Below the pieces are notes generated by a model. That model worked only from the letters and a program-made list of their open reading frames with translations. It ran no database searches and was not told the DNA's origin. A DNA stretch of 64,000 nucleotides from positions 806,001 to 870,000 of the forward strand of contig NZ_JARXUZ010000001.1 of NCBI RefSeq assembly GCF_029893365.1. The letters run 5' to 3'. The translations under genes were made by a program, and so were the position numbers. Origin of the DNA: Cryobacterium sp. CG_9.6 (GTDB taxonomy: Bacteria; Actinomycetota; Actinomycetes; Actinomycetales; Microbacteriaceae). Below, piece after piece: positions 1 to 8,431 of this stretch (positions within the stretch are counted from its first letter, which is position 1; every line of letters begins with the position of its first letter).

Positions 1-632
1 GTGCGTTCCACCAGGGAAAATGTGCTGTCGCTGCTCGGAAAACATCCCGTGAGCACTGCGTCCGAGGCGGGGACGCCCGTGGGAATGCCGAGAGTGTCGC
101 CGCCCGGTGACAGCGAACCTGCCCGAGTCGCCGCCGGCACCGCGCACTGTGCGGTGAGGGAGCCGGCTGTTGATGCCCCACCGAATCCGATGTCGGGGGC
201 CAGCGCCTGTAACGCCAGAAAGTCAGGCGCAGCAATCACGGTGCGCGGTGCCAGCGCACCCATCGCGGTGAGGCCGGCGGAATCGAGGTAGCCGTCACCG
301 TCAAAAAAGAAAAGCGTAGCGGCATCCGCTTGCCGGGTCGCCGCGCGTGCCTCATCGAGGGTGTCGACGGGCACAACCGTGACATCCTGTGCGCGAAGCA
401 CCTCTACCAGAGCCATGGCACCGGTCGGTGCCGGGCTGGTGGCCGCCAGGGGCACGCCCGAGGCTGCTCCGCCCCCGAGCACCGCGACCACGAGGGTCAC
501 GAGCGCTGCGCCGACGGCGGCGATGATCCAGAACCGGCCCCGACGAAGCGTCGCGCGCACGGTGGGTGTCAACGCGATCGCATTGTCGGCGTTCGCGAGC
601 GGATGCCGCTCCGTCACGGCCACGCCGCTCAT
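1..632 (-). CDS. DUF4350 domain protein (3' end beyond window)
   Basis: The ATG at 632 overlaps the stop of the upstream DUF4129 gene as ATGA. The frame then stays open to the window edge, so the C-terminus is missing. About 210 residues are visible: a basic cytoplasmic N-terminus, one membrane segment (about residues 33-55, WIIAAVGAALVTLVVAVLGG), then an extracytoplasmic domain (TGAMALVEVLRAQDVTVVPV) typical of DUF4350, a Rossmann-like fold related to the GATase-like part of BatA/aerotolerance-type operons. It is third in a coupled membrane-protein operon. Many actinobacteria place such a set, often with a MoxR ATPase further on, next to mtrAB. Its biochemical role is unknown. Confidence 0.8.
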   Translation of the reverse strand, partial: MSGVAVTERHPLANADNAIALTPTVRATLRRGRFWIIAAVGAALVTLVVAVLGGGAASGVPLAATSPAPTGAMALVEVLRAQDVTVVPVDTLDEARAATRQADAATLFFFDGDGYLDSAGLTAMGALAPRTVIAAPDFLALQALAPDIGFGGASTAGSLTAQCAVPAATRAGSLSPGGDTLGIPTGVPASDAVLTGCFPSSDSTFSLVER

Positions 633-1312
633 GAGTCCACCCGTTCGATGGGGGTTCCGGCGGAGGAAAGCACCACGGGGGCCACGCCGCGAAGGTCATT
701 CTCGAGCGATTCGAGAGTGCGAAAATCGTTCTCTGCCCCGGCCACGCCGAGGTACCGCACGCGGTCGAAGATGTCGGCGGCGTCGAGCAGCCGGCGGCGC
801 TGGGCCGGGAAGGCGGTCGCCGCATTTTCGGCAAAACCGTGCGCGGTCGTCCCCGGCGTCACGCTCACCACCGTGCGCTCGAACAGGTCGGCGGCAAGTG
901 CACGAAAGATCTCCTCCGCGGCAAGGTTCCAGTCCCCGGCCTGGACCGCGGCTTGGGCAGCACGTCGCATCTCGGCGGCGCTCCGTCGATCGCCCACGCC
1001 GAACAGGTCGGTCGTTGCCCGTGCACGTCGGCGATTTCGGCGGGGAGCCCCGAAGATCAGCCACGCGGCACCGAGTGCGGCGAGCACAATGACCACCGTA
1101 ACCACGGCCACCCAGCCGCCCCAGCCGCTGCCGTCGGGAGCTTGCAGTGAGCCGAGCCAGTCGAAGAAAGACTGCGAGAGGCGGTCGAACCAGGTGGGCC
1201 GCGCCGCCTCGTACTGCGGCTTCAGCAGCTCATCCTGCAGCAACCGCTGAGCCTCGGGGCCATCGGGCGTCACCGGAATCTCGCCCGGCCAGAATGCAGC
1301 AGGACCCATCAT
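629..1312 (-). CDS. DUF4129 domain-containing membrane protein
   Basis: This 227-residue protein has one strong membrane segment at about residues 68-90, followed by an Arg-rich stop-transfer (PRRNRRRAR) and a cytoplasmic helical DUF4129 domain (AAEMRRAAQAAVQAGDWNLA, EIFRALAADLFERTVV). DUF4129 is found C-terminally in transglutaminase-like membrane proteins and stand-alone beside MoxR/DUF58 genes. The start overlaps the stop of the preceding gene (ATGA, 1309-1312) and the stop overlaps the DUF4350 start (629-632), so the three genes are translationally coupled. The function is unknown; an envelope-associated role is inferred from topology and context. Confidence 0.85.
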   Translation of the reverse strand: MMGPAAFWPGEIPVTPDGPEAQRLLQDELLKPQYEAARPTWFDRLSQSFFDWLGSLQAPDGSGWGGWVAVVTVVIVLAALGAAWLIFGAPRRNRRRARATTDLFGVGDRRSAAEMRRAAQAAVQAGDWNLAAEEIFRALAADLFERTVVSVTPGTTAHGFAENAATAFPAQRRRLLDAADIFDRVRYLGVAGAENDFRTLESLENDLRGVAPVVLSSAGTPIERVDS

Positions 1313-2475
1313 GCCTGGGCGGTAACGCGCGCGGTGAGGTACGGATCGGCCACATCGGCCCCCGACTGAGCACTCTCCACATAGCGCGCGAGCTCCAGGT
1401 CGAGACCCTCCGTGCGCATGCGCAGATCGATGTAGATAAGGGCAAGGGTGGCCGAGGTGATCACGGAACCGATCGCTCCAGCCACAAGCGACACCGCAAT
1501 GTTGGCGGCGTATGCCAGAGCGGCCGGACCAAAGGCATCGAGCGCTGCCGTGGGGTCAATGAGCGACATCAGCCAGGTAAAGGCGAGCGTGAAGGGCGTC
1601 GTGACGATGGTCACGAGCGTATTCACAATAATCGTCACGAGCGCGAGCACCCCGAAGGTGCGCCAAAAATATCCTCGGGTGAGTGTCCACGAGCGCCGAA
1701 TCGCGGCCCGAACACTGAGTCGCTCGAGCACAATCAGGCTGGGCACAACAGATGTCTTCGTCCAGATCCACAGAACGGCCGCCACATACCCCAGACCGCC
1801 GACGATACCGGTCACAATGGCCAGGGTGATTCCGAGCGTGTCACCCAGAATGACAAACAGCACCACGATGCCCACAAGCACCGCGAGAGCACCGATCAGC
1901 GCAGCGGTGAGCAGCAGCGTCCAGAGCACGAGTGTCCAGAGGCGCGGTCGTGCTGCTTTCCAGAGCCGGCGCATGTTCAGTTTCTCGCCGAGTGTGCCGC
2001 GCGCCACCTCGGTGACGATCACGCCCTGCAGCAGGGCCGACGCAATCACGCTGAGAAAAAGCGGGATCAGGGCGGAGAGCACGATGAGGAGGATGCCGCC
2101 CGCTTCGACCTCGGCCTGCTGGTCTGTGGGTGCGCTGGAGATGCGGTTGACCACCCAGAAGGTGACGGGGCCGACAATGGCGATGCTGGCGAGCAGGATG
2201 ACGCCCTGAATGAGGAGGGCACTCCCAAACGTGGCTCGCGGGTTGCGCCGGAGCACCTGAAATGGCGCAAACATCAGAGTGCCGAAGGCGAGCGGGCGCA
2301 GCGGAATCAGGCCGGGTTTGGGCGGGGGCAGCCAACCCGGGGGCGGCCCGCCGAGGGCGGGGCCAACGGGCGGCACGGGCGGCATCGATGAACTCGGTGC
2401 GGCGGGTGGGCCGGTGGGGGGCACCTCCGGAGGCGCTCCGAAAGTGGGCGGTTGCCAGTTCTTCGGATCGGTCAC
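1309..2475 (-). CDS. multi-pass membrane protein, glycerophosphodiester-phosphodiesterase membrane-domain-like
   Basis: It has a Pro/Gly-rich cytoplasmic N-terminus (about 60 residues, many PP and GPP) followed by about six hydrophobic segments. The arrangement resembles the membrane domain found N-terminal to some GlpQ-type phosphodiesterases (DUF7544/DUF7847-like), but no phosphodiesterase catalytic domain is attached. I chose the GTG at 2475 (VTDPKNWQPP), which gives the usual MTDPxNWQ-like N-terminus; an in-frame ATG at 2517 would add 14 poorly plausible residues. It is the first gene of the coupled trio and is transcribed divergently from mtrA. A scaffold or transport role is a guess. 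Confidence 0.75.
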   Translation of the reverse strand: MTDPKNWQPPTFGAPPEVPPTGPPAAPSSSMPPVPPVGPALGGPPPGWLPPPKPGLIPLRPLAFGTLMFAPFQVLRRNPRATFGSALLIQGVILLASIAIVGPVTFWVVNRISSAPTDQQAEVEAGGILLIVLSALIPLFLSVIASALLQGVIVTEVARGTLGEKLNMRRLWKAARPRLWTLVLWTLLLTAALIGALAVLVGIVVLFVILGDTLGITLAIVTGIVGGLGYVAAVLWIWTKTSVVPSLIVLERLSVRAAIRRSWTLTRGYFWRTFGVLALVTIIVNTLVTIVTTPFTLAFTWLMSLIDPTAALDAFGPAALAYAANIAVSLVAGAIGSVITSATLALIYIDLRMRTEGLDLELARYVESAQSGADVADPYLTARVTAQA

Positions 2476-2636
2476 AACTCCAATGCTGGCACACCTCGAC
2501 GCAGAGCGCGCTTTCATGCAGTCTCGACTATTCTTAGCACCGGAATGGACTACTCACCGGGCAATCCGAGGCAGTAGGGGGTGGCGCTTCGGCGTTGACG
2601 CAGCATGACGCGCACGATGATGGCAAAGAGAGAATA

Positions 2637-3317
2637 ATGACCGCACGTATTTTAGTTGTCGATGATGACACCGCGCTGTCCGAGATGATCGGTATCGTGC
2701 TTCACAGCGAGGGGTTCGAGCCGAGTTTCTGCGCCGATGGCGCCCTCGCGCTCGATGCCTTCTGCACGCTCAAGCCCGATCTGGTGCTTCTTGACCTGAT
2801 GCTTCCCGGCATTGACGGTATCGAGGTGTGCAGCCGCATTCGCGCCGAGTCCGGGACCCCCATCATCATGCTGACGGCTCGCACCGACACAACGGATGTC
2901 GTGCGTGGGCTTGAATCCGGCGCCGATGATTACATGGTCAAGCCGTTCAACCCCAAGGAACTGGTGGCGCGCATTCGCACGCGCCTGCGACCGGCATCCG
3001 CTGTCTCCACCCTCACCCTGCAAATTGGCGACGTTGTCGTCGATGCGGCGGGCCACGAGGTGAAGCGCGGGGATCGCACGATCAACCTGACCCCGCTCGA
3101 ATTTGATCTGCTGCTGGCCCTCGCCTCCAAACCCCAGCAGGTATTCACCCGCGAGATGCTGCTCGAGCAGGTGTGGGGCTACCACTACAAGGCCGACACA
3201 CGCCTCGTGAACGTGCATGTGCAGCGACTGCGGGCCAAGGTCGAAGAAGACCCGGACAACCCGAAGATCGTGATGACCGTGCGCGGCGTGGGGTACCGGG
3301 CCGGCTCGGTCGGCTAG
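2637..3317 (+). CDS. mtrA: two-component response regulator MtrA
   Basis: This 226-residue OmpR/PhoB-class regulator is the actinobacterial MtrA, controlling cell division, cell-wall hydrolases and osmotic responses. The receiver domain (about 1-115) has the acidic pocket VVDDD, the phosphoacceptor Asp53 in LLDLMLPG, the switch Thr in MLTA and Lys102 in VKPF. A winged-helix DNA-binding domain follows (LTPLEFDLLLALA ... VRGVGYR). I chose the ATG at 2637 over an upstream one at 2595 because the receiver fold begins immediately after it and AGAGAG lies at SD distance. The kinase mtrB follows after 7 nt and then lpqB, the conserved mtrAB-lpqB operon. Confidence 0.96.
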   Translation: MTARILVVDDDTALSEMIGIVLHSEGFEPSFCADGALALDAFCTLKPDLVLLDLMLPGIDGIEVCSRIRAESGTPIIMLTARTDTTDVVRGLESGADDYMVKPFNPKELVARIRTRLRPASAVSTLTLQIGDVVVDAAGHEVKRGDRTINLTPLEFDLLLALASKPQQVFTREMLLEQVWGYHYKADTRLVNVHVQRLRAKVEEDPDNPKIVMTVRGVGYRAGSVG

Positions 3318-3324
3318 GCCGTCG

Positions 3325-5004
3325 ATGGCGCTCACATCGGGAACGGATGTCACCTGGCGTTCGCGACTGCAGGTGCGTAATTGGCGTTACTGGCGATCCT
3401 GGCCCCGCGCCGTGGTCACGTCGTGGCGCGCCTCGCTGCACTTTCGAACCGTCACCATCTCGGTCGTGCTCTCGGGTGCGGCGATCCTCGTGGTGGGCGT
3501 CTACATGTCCGTCAGCATCGGTAATGACCTGTTTCAGTCACGGCTCAACCAGGTGCTGCTCGACTCCAACCGTGCCACCACCGCGGCCCAAGGAATCCTG
3601 GACGCCTCCGATGCGGTGGATCGCGTGCAGGTTCAGGCGCTCCTCGGTTCAGCACGCACGTCGATCACCGCCGCATCGTCCTCTCGATTGATCGCCGTAC
3701 TGCGGGTGCCCGGTCAGGAAGTGTCCACCGTTGCGGCGCAGGACTCCTCCACATTTGGTCAGGCAACGGGCGCGGTCTCCAGCGACCTGCGCAGTGCGGT
3801 GCAGGAAAGCTCGGGCGAGCAGTTTTGGCAGTCCGTGACCCTCACCGACGAACTCGGTGCCGAGATTCCCGGCATTGTGGTGGGGTCTCAACTCACGGTT
3901 CCGGTTGCGGGACGCTACGAGCTCTACATCGGTTACAGCCTGCAGGACTCCGAGGCGACGCTGCTTTTCGTGCAGCAGACGCTCGGCTTCGCCGGTCTGG
4001 CCCTCGTGCTGCTCATCGGCGGTGTCAGCTGGGTGATCGTGCGCTTCGTGGTGACACCCATTCGCGTCGCCGCCGAAACGAGTGAAAAGCTCGCCAGCGG
4101 TGACCTGGCGGTGCGCATCCCCGAGAAGGGTCAGGATGAGATTGCCACGCTGGCGCGCTCGTTCAATGGAATGGCTGACAGTCTGCAAAGTCAGATTAAG
4201 AAGCTGGCCGACCTCTCTGAGGTGCAGCAAAGATTTGTGTCGGATGTCTCGCACGAGCTGCGCACTCCGCTCACCACCATCCGCCTCGCCGGAGACGTGC
4301 TCTACGACCAGCGGGCGAGTTTTCCGCCCGCCACGGGACGAACAGCAGAGCTGCTGCACACTCAGGTGGAGCGCTTTGAGGTGCTGCTGAGCGATCTGCT
4401 GGAGATCAGCCGGTATGACGCCGGATCGGTGGAACTAGAAAGCGAGCCCACCAACCTGGTTCACCTGGCGGAAGATGCCATCGAAGGCCTGCGGGCCCTC
4501 GCCGAATCCAAGGGCAGCGACCTCAGGCTGGTGGCTCCGGGTGGGTACTTGAACGCCGATGTGGATCCCCGGCGTATTCGGCGCATCCTGCATAATTTGG
4601 TGGGTAACGCAATCGAGCACGGCGACGGAAAGCCCGTGGTCATTTCCGTCGACAGCAACACTGATTCCGTGGCCATCGCCGTGCGTGACTACGGCCTCGG
4701 AATGAGCCAGAGCGAGGTGGCGCACGTGTTCGACCGCTTCTGGCGGGCCGACCCGAGTCGCAAGCGCACCATTGGGGGGACCGGCCTCGGGCTCTCGATT
4801 GCGCGTGAAGACGCCACCGTGCATAACGGGTGGCTGCAGGTGTGGGCCTCGCCGGGTCACGGCGCGTGTTTTCGTCTCACCCTGCCGCGCGTTCAGGGCG
4901 GAGTGCTCACGTCATCGCCGATTCCGCTGCCGCCCATTGACGCCACAGAGGCGCTCGGTGACCTCGGACCTCATCATGGGATGACGGAGGGCCTTCATGC
5001 GTAG
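3325..5004 (+). CDS. mtrB: two-component sensor histidine kinase MtrB
   Basis: This 559-residue membrane kinase is the partner of MtrA. It has TM1 at about 43-64, an extracellular sensor region, TM2 at about 215-238, a HAMP linker (TPIRVAAETSEKLASGDLAV), a dimerisation/phosphoacceptor H-box with His310 in SHELRTPL, and an ATPase with N-box NLVGNAIEHG, G1 DYGLGMS and G2 GGTGLGLSIA. The length and order match actinobacterial MtrB. Its last 8 nt overlap the lpqB start (4997), which indicates translational coupling. LpqB is known to bind the MtrB sensor domain, so the three products form one envelope-sensing unit. Confidence 0.96.
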   Translation: MALTSGTDVTWRSRLQVRNWRYWRSWPRAVVTSWRASLHFRTVTISVVLSGAAILVVGVYMSVSIGNDLFQSRLNQVLLDSNRATTAAQGILDASDAVDRVQVQALLGSARTSITAASSSRLIAVLRVPGQEVSTVAAQDSSTFGQATGAVSSDLRSAVQESSGEQFWQSVTLTDELGAEIPGIVVGSQLTVPVAGRYELYIGYSLQDSEATLLFVQQTLGFAGLALVLLIGGVSWVIVRFVVTPIRVAAETSEKLASGDLAVRIPEKGQDEIATLARSFNGMADSLQSQIKKLADLSEVQQRFVSDVSHELRTPLTTIRLAGDVLYDQRASFPPATGRTAELLHTQVERFEVLLSDLLEISRYDAGSVELESEPTNLVHLAEDAIEGLRALAESKGSDLRLVAPGGYLNADVDPRRIRRILHNLVGNAIEHGDGKPVVISVDSNTDSVAIAVRDYGLGMSQSEVAHVFDRFWRADPSRKRTIGGTGLGLSIAREDATVHNGWLQVWASPGHGACFRLTLPRVQGGVLTSSPIPLPPIDATEALGDLGPHHGMTEGLHA

Positions 5005-6700
5005 CGTACCCACGAGGGCCACTCGCATCGGCCGTGCCCTGGCCGCGGTGATGGCCGCCGTCGTCGTGCTCAGTTCGTGTTCGGGCATTCCCCGCGAGGG
5101 CGAGGTGCGTGCCGGTCAGGCGAACGTCGTCGACGAGAGTCCGAACCAGGTCTTCCTGCCGTCCGGGCCGCAGCCCGACGCCAGCATCGAAGCAATTCTG
5201 CTCGGATTCATCGACGCAGCGTCGAGCCCCGAGAGCAACTACGAAATTGCGCGCGAATTTCTCACCACCAGTTTCAGTGCCGAATGGGACCCGACCGCCG
5301 GAGTGATCGTGGATCAGGGCACCGGACGCATCGCCACCGCACAGGACGAGACAACGGTCCAGGTGACCGTGTCGCCGATTGCTGAGGTGAGTTCCATTGG
5401 GGAATACCGGGAGTCCGATTCGACACCGGTGCCGCTCGGCTACCAATTTCGTCAGGTAGACGGGCAGTGGCGCATCCAGGCCGCCCCCAACGGAACCGTG
5501 ATCGACGAAACGACGTTTAACGACGTCTTTAGTGCGTCCTCTCTCTATTTCTTCGACCCGGGGTTTGGAACCCTGGTCCCCGACGTGCGCTGGTTCCCGC
5601 GGGGGGCATCCGCTCCCACCAAGATTGTCAACGCGGTGCTGGCCGGACCGAGCTCCTGGTTGGCTGGAGCCGTGGCCACCGCGTTCCCCAGCGGAACCAA
5701 GCTCACCGCCGACGCGGTGCAGGTGGTGGGACGCAACGCCATGGTTGACCTCAACAGTGAGGCGCTGAACGCGGACACCATCACGCTTGAGCGGATGAAG
5801 GCTCAGCTGGACGCGAGCCTGTCATCGGGGATGAACGTGGAGATCACGATCGATCAGAACCCACAAGACATTGCGGATCTCGGTTCCGACGTGCTCACCG
5901 TGGATCCGCGTGTTGATGCACGGGCCCTGATCTTGCGTGATGGTTCCTTTGGGTTCCTCGCGGCCAGCGGGCAGGTTGTGACATCGATCGATGGCCTCTC
6001 TTCGGCCATCGAGGGGTTGTCGCCGACCGCCGTGACCCTCGGCGCAGGCCAGAAGGCGGCCGCAGTCCGTGGGGCGGGTGGAGTCTGGCGCGTGCCCGCG
6101 GGAGATGATCCCGTGCTCGTCGACTCCCGCTCCGGCCTCATCGCCCCAACGATCGACCGCGACGGGTATGTCTGGTCGGTCCCCATGGATGATCCCAGCG
6201 ATATTCTCGCCACGGGCCCCACGACCGCATCGTCGTCGGTGGTGGCGTCCCCGTGGCCCGAGGCAACGACCATTCAGGCCATGAAGGTGTCCCGCGATGG
6301 CACACGCATCGTGGCGGCGTACACCGTGGGTGCCGAGCCTCGTCTGGCCGTGGTGGGAATTCTGCGCAAAGACGGTGTGCCGATCGGACTCACCGCACCC
6401 CTGCAGCTCACAGCAGATTCCATTCCGGCCATCGATGTGGCCTGGGTTGACGAGGTCACCGTCGCCTCGCTCAGCACACTGGCAACGGGGGCGATGCAGA
6501 TCACCGCCCGCGAGATCGGTGGGGTGAGCGTGGTCCTCGAATCGCCACCCGAAGCGGTGGAGCTGTCCGGGAGCAATTCCTTGCGAGACCTGCGAGCACT
6601 CACCTCATCGGGCGGGTTACACATGCAGCGTGGTGTGGGCTGGCAGAAGCGTTTGGAGGGCGTGAGTGTGCTCGCCACCCAGCAGGGCATAGCGGGGTAA
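4997..6700 (+). CDS. lpqB: lipoprotein LpqB, accessory to MtrAB
   Basis: This 567-residue secreted lipoprotein has an n-region with Arg residues, a hydrophobic core (ALAAVMAAVVVL) and a lipobox ending LSSC with lipidated Cys28. An N-terminal GerMN-like domain follows (about residues 190-300, e.g. FPSGTKLTADAVQVVGRNAM) and then a C-terminal LpqB beta-propeller region. In actinobacteria LpqB modulates MtrB signalling from the outer face of the membrane. It overlaps mtrB by 8 nt. The length is normal for the family. Confidence 0.93.
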   Translation: MRSVPTRATRIGRALAAVMAAVVVLSSCSGIPREGEVRAGQANVVDESPNQVFLPSGPQPDASIEAILLGFIDAASSPESNYEIAREFLTTSFSAEWDPTAGVIVDQGTGRIATAQDETTVQVTVSPIAEVSSIGEYRESDSTPVPLGYQFRQVDGQWRIQAAPNGTVIDETTFNDVFSASSLYFFDPGFGTLVPDVRWFPRGASAPTKIVNAVLAGPSSWLAGAVATAFPSGTKLTADAVQVVGRNAMVDLNSEALNADTITLERMKAQLDASLSSGMNVEITIDQNPQDIADLGSDVLTVDPRVDARALILRDGSFGFLAASGQVVTSIDGLSSAIEGLSPTAVTLGAGQKAAAVRGAGGVWRVPAGDDPVLVDSRSGLIAPTIDRDGYVWSVPMDDPSDILATGPTTASSSVVASPWPEATTIQAMKVSRDGTRIVAAYTVGAEPRLAVVGILRKDGVPIGLTAPLQLTADSIPAIDVAWVDEVTVASLSTLATGAMQITAREIGGVSVVLESPPEAVELSGSNSLRDLRALTSSGGLHMQRGVGWQKRLEGVSVLATQQGIAG

Positions 6701-6752
6701 CGGTTCCTCCCCAGGGCGCCGCACACTCACCGTTTCCCGGATCCGGGAGCTG

Positions 6753-7445
6753 ATGCCGGCCCGTGGCAGCATCATGGGTGTCATGTCGCTGTTCGCAGGT
6801 GTGCCCGGGGCGCTTCTCGACGCCTGGGCGGTGCTCATGCCCACCGAGTGCGTGGGCTGTCGTTTGCCTGACCGTGCCCTGTGTGCCGCGTGCCGGCGTG
6901 GTCTTCTGCAGCAGGTGCATGAGGCCACGCGGGGCGGCGTCTCGGTGTGGTGCGGCCTCGACTATTCCGGTGTGGCACGGCAGGTGATTAGCGCCTACAA
7001 AGACGGTGGCCGAACGGATGCCGCGCGCGCGCTCGCCGCGCCCCTGCGGTTGGCCGTGGCAGCCGCTCTGCGGGCCCAACCGGTCGCGGCAGCAGGTATC
7101 GTGCACCTCGTGGTGATCCCGTCTTCCAGGCTGGCGTGGCGAACCCGGGGTTTCCATCCCGTGGAACGGATTCTCACCCGTGGCGGGCTCTCGGCCACAC
7201 CGGCGTTGCGCACGGTGGGACACGTGGTGGATCAGGTGGGCCTGGGCCGTGACGCGCGCACGGAGAATCGGCGGGGATCACTGCAGGCCCGGCGTCCCCT
7301 GCGAGAGTTCTCGTGCATCGTGGTGGATGACATTCTCACCACCGGAGCCACCATGCTCGATGCGCGACGCGCCGTTGAACAGGCGGGCGGAACCGTCGTG
7401 GGAATGGCGGCGTTGGCGCAAAGACGGCTGCACCATTTTTCGTAA
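6753..7445 (+). CDS. ComF family phosphoribosyltransferase-like protein
   Basis: This protein of up to 230 residues has an N-terminal zinc-ribbon-like cluster (CVGC ... CAAC) and a C-terminal type I phosphoribosyltransferase domain with the PRPP loop VVDDILTTGATM at about residues 190-201. ComF proteins act in DNA uptake in naturally competent bacteria; in most actinobacteria the role is unproven. The start is uncertain: ATGs at 6753, 6774 and 6783 are in frame and none has a well-spaced SD (GGGAG is only 3 nt before 6753). It lies between lpqB and hpf, the usual neighbourhood in Micrococcales. Confidence 0.85.
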   Translation: MPARGSIMGVMSLFAGVPGALLDAWAVLMPTECVGCRLPDRALCAACRRGLLQQVHEATRGGVSVWCGLDYSGVARQVISAYKDGGRTDAARALAAPLRLAVAAALRAQPVAAAGIVHLVVIPSSRLAWRTRGFHPVERILTRGGLSATPALRTVGHVVDQVGLGRDARTENRRGSLQARRPLREFSCIVVDDILTTGATMLDARRAVEQAGGTVVGMAALAQRRLHHFS

Positions 7446-7571
7446 CCCAACGTTCACTAAAAACTGATTGACAAAAGCGGTGACTTATCCGATCCGGCCA
7501 GCTACGGTTGGAGACACAGGCGCGCAATGATCGCCCATATACCGGGCGATCCGCCAGATCAGGAGGTCGTC

Positions 7572-8306
7572 ATGGAAACAAACATCGTTGGACGAAACCT
7601 AGGTATCACTGATCGTTTTCGGGAATACGCCACGGAGAAGGCCGAGAAGATTGCCGGTCTTGCCGATAAGGCGCTCGCACTGGAGATCAAGGTAAGTCGT
7701 CACCACGAGAAGAACGGTGCCGCAGCCGGAAAAGATCGGGTCGAGCTGACCCTGATCGGCAAAGGTCCTCTGGTACGTGCCGAAGCAGACGGCTCAGACA
7801 AGTACGCAGCCTTCGACATCGCACTGGGGCGATTGCTCGAACGGGTTCGGCGTGCGAAGGATCGCAAGAAGGTTCACCGTGGCGGGGCACACCGGCCCAC
7901 GTCACTGCAGGAGGCCTCATCCGTTGCCTTCAGCGTGATTGATATCGTTCCTGCCTCCGGAGAAACATTGGAACGGGTGCGAACCGGTGCGATTCCGATC
8001 GTGTCGCCGCCCAGCGTCGACGCCAGTACCAGTACCGATGCCAGCGTCGATGACGACGCCGAAGAGGACTACTGCCCCGTCGTTATTCGTCGCAAGGTCT
8101 TCGCCGCGGCGCCCATGACGGTCGACGATGCGCTCTACTTCATGGAACTCGTCGGGCACGACTTCTACCTGTTCCAGGACTCGGAGACGCACCGACCGAG
8201 CGTCGTGTATCGCCGCAAGGGCTGGGACTACGGGGTCATTGAACTTGATGATTCTGCTGAGGAATTGCGAGAGGCTCCGGCCGCTGCCGGCGTTTCGAGC
8301 AACTGA
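7572..8306 (+). CDS. hpf: long-form ribosome hibernation promoting factor HPF
   Basis: This 244-residue protein has an N-terminal RaiA/HPF domain (about 1-100: NIVGRNLGITDRFREYATEK) that binds the 30S decoding centre. A variable linker follows, then the C-terminal dimerisation domain of long HPF (about 180-235: VIRRKVFAAAPMTVDDALYF ... DFYLFQDSE), which pairs 70S ribosomes into 100S particles. I chose the ATG at 7572 because AGGAGG lies 6 nt upstream; an earlier in-frame ATG at 7527 lacks an SD. It precedes secA, the common actinobacterial order. Confidence 0.94.
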   Translation: METNIVGRNLGITDRFREYATEKAEKIAGLADKALALEIKVSRHHEKNGAAAGKDRVELTLIGKGPLVRAEADGSDKYAAFDIALGRLLERVRRAKDRKKVHRGGAHRPTSLQEASSVAFSVIDIVPASGETLERVRTGAIPIVSPPSVDASTSTDASVDDDAEEDYCPVVIRRKVFAAAPMTVDDALYFMELVGHDFYLFQDSETHRPSVVYRRKGWDYGVIELDDSAEELREAPAAAGVSSN

Positions 8307-8370
8307 CCAACTAGCATTGCTATAGTTGCCGGCTAGGTCGGCGCTCCGGCGCGGGCCGGACGACAGGTGT

Positions 8371-8402
8371 TGGTTGCGGGGCGTGAAAACACCCCGTAAC
8401 CA
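8371..8402 (+). other. stem-loop in the secA 5' leader
   Basis: TGGTTGCGGGG (8371-8381) pairs with CCCCGTAACCA (8392-8402) across a 10-nt A-rich loop: 11 pairs with one G-U. It lies 29 nt before the secA GTG and is not followed by a T-tract, so it is not an obvious terminator for hpf. A role in secA translation or mRNA stability is inferred only. Confidence 0.5.
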
Positions 8403-8431
8403 CATGCCGTGACGACTACTGGAGTGCATTC

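Noticed and set aside
1147..2391. 414-codon + strand frame opposite the membrane protein and DUF4129 genes
   Set aside because: It is His/Arg/Gly-rich with no family resemblance. The minus-strand genes are coupled and have clear TM topology.
6737..6748. Palindrome CCCGGATCCGGG between lpqB and the comF-like gene as a terminator or operator
   Set aside because: It is only 12 bp, loopless, without a T-tract, and likely to arise by chance in GC-rich DNA.
7468..7473. TTGACA upstream of hpf as a promoter
   Set aside because: No acceptable -10 hexamer lies at 16-19 nt; a site remains possible but is unsupported.
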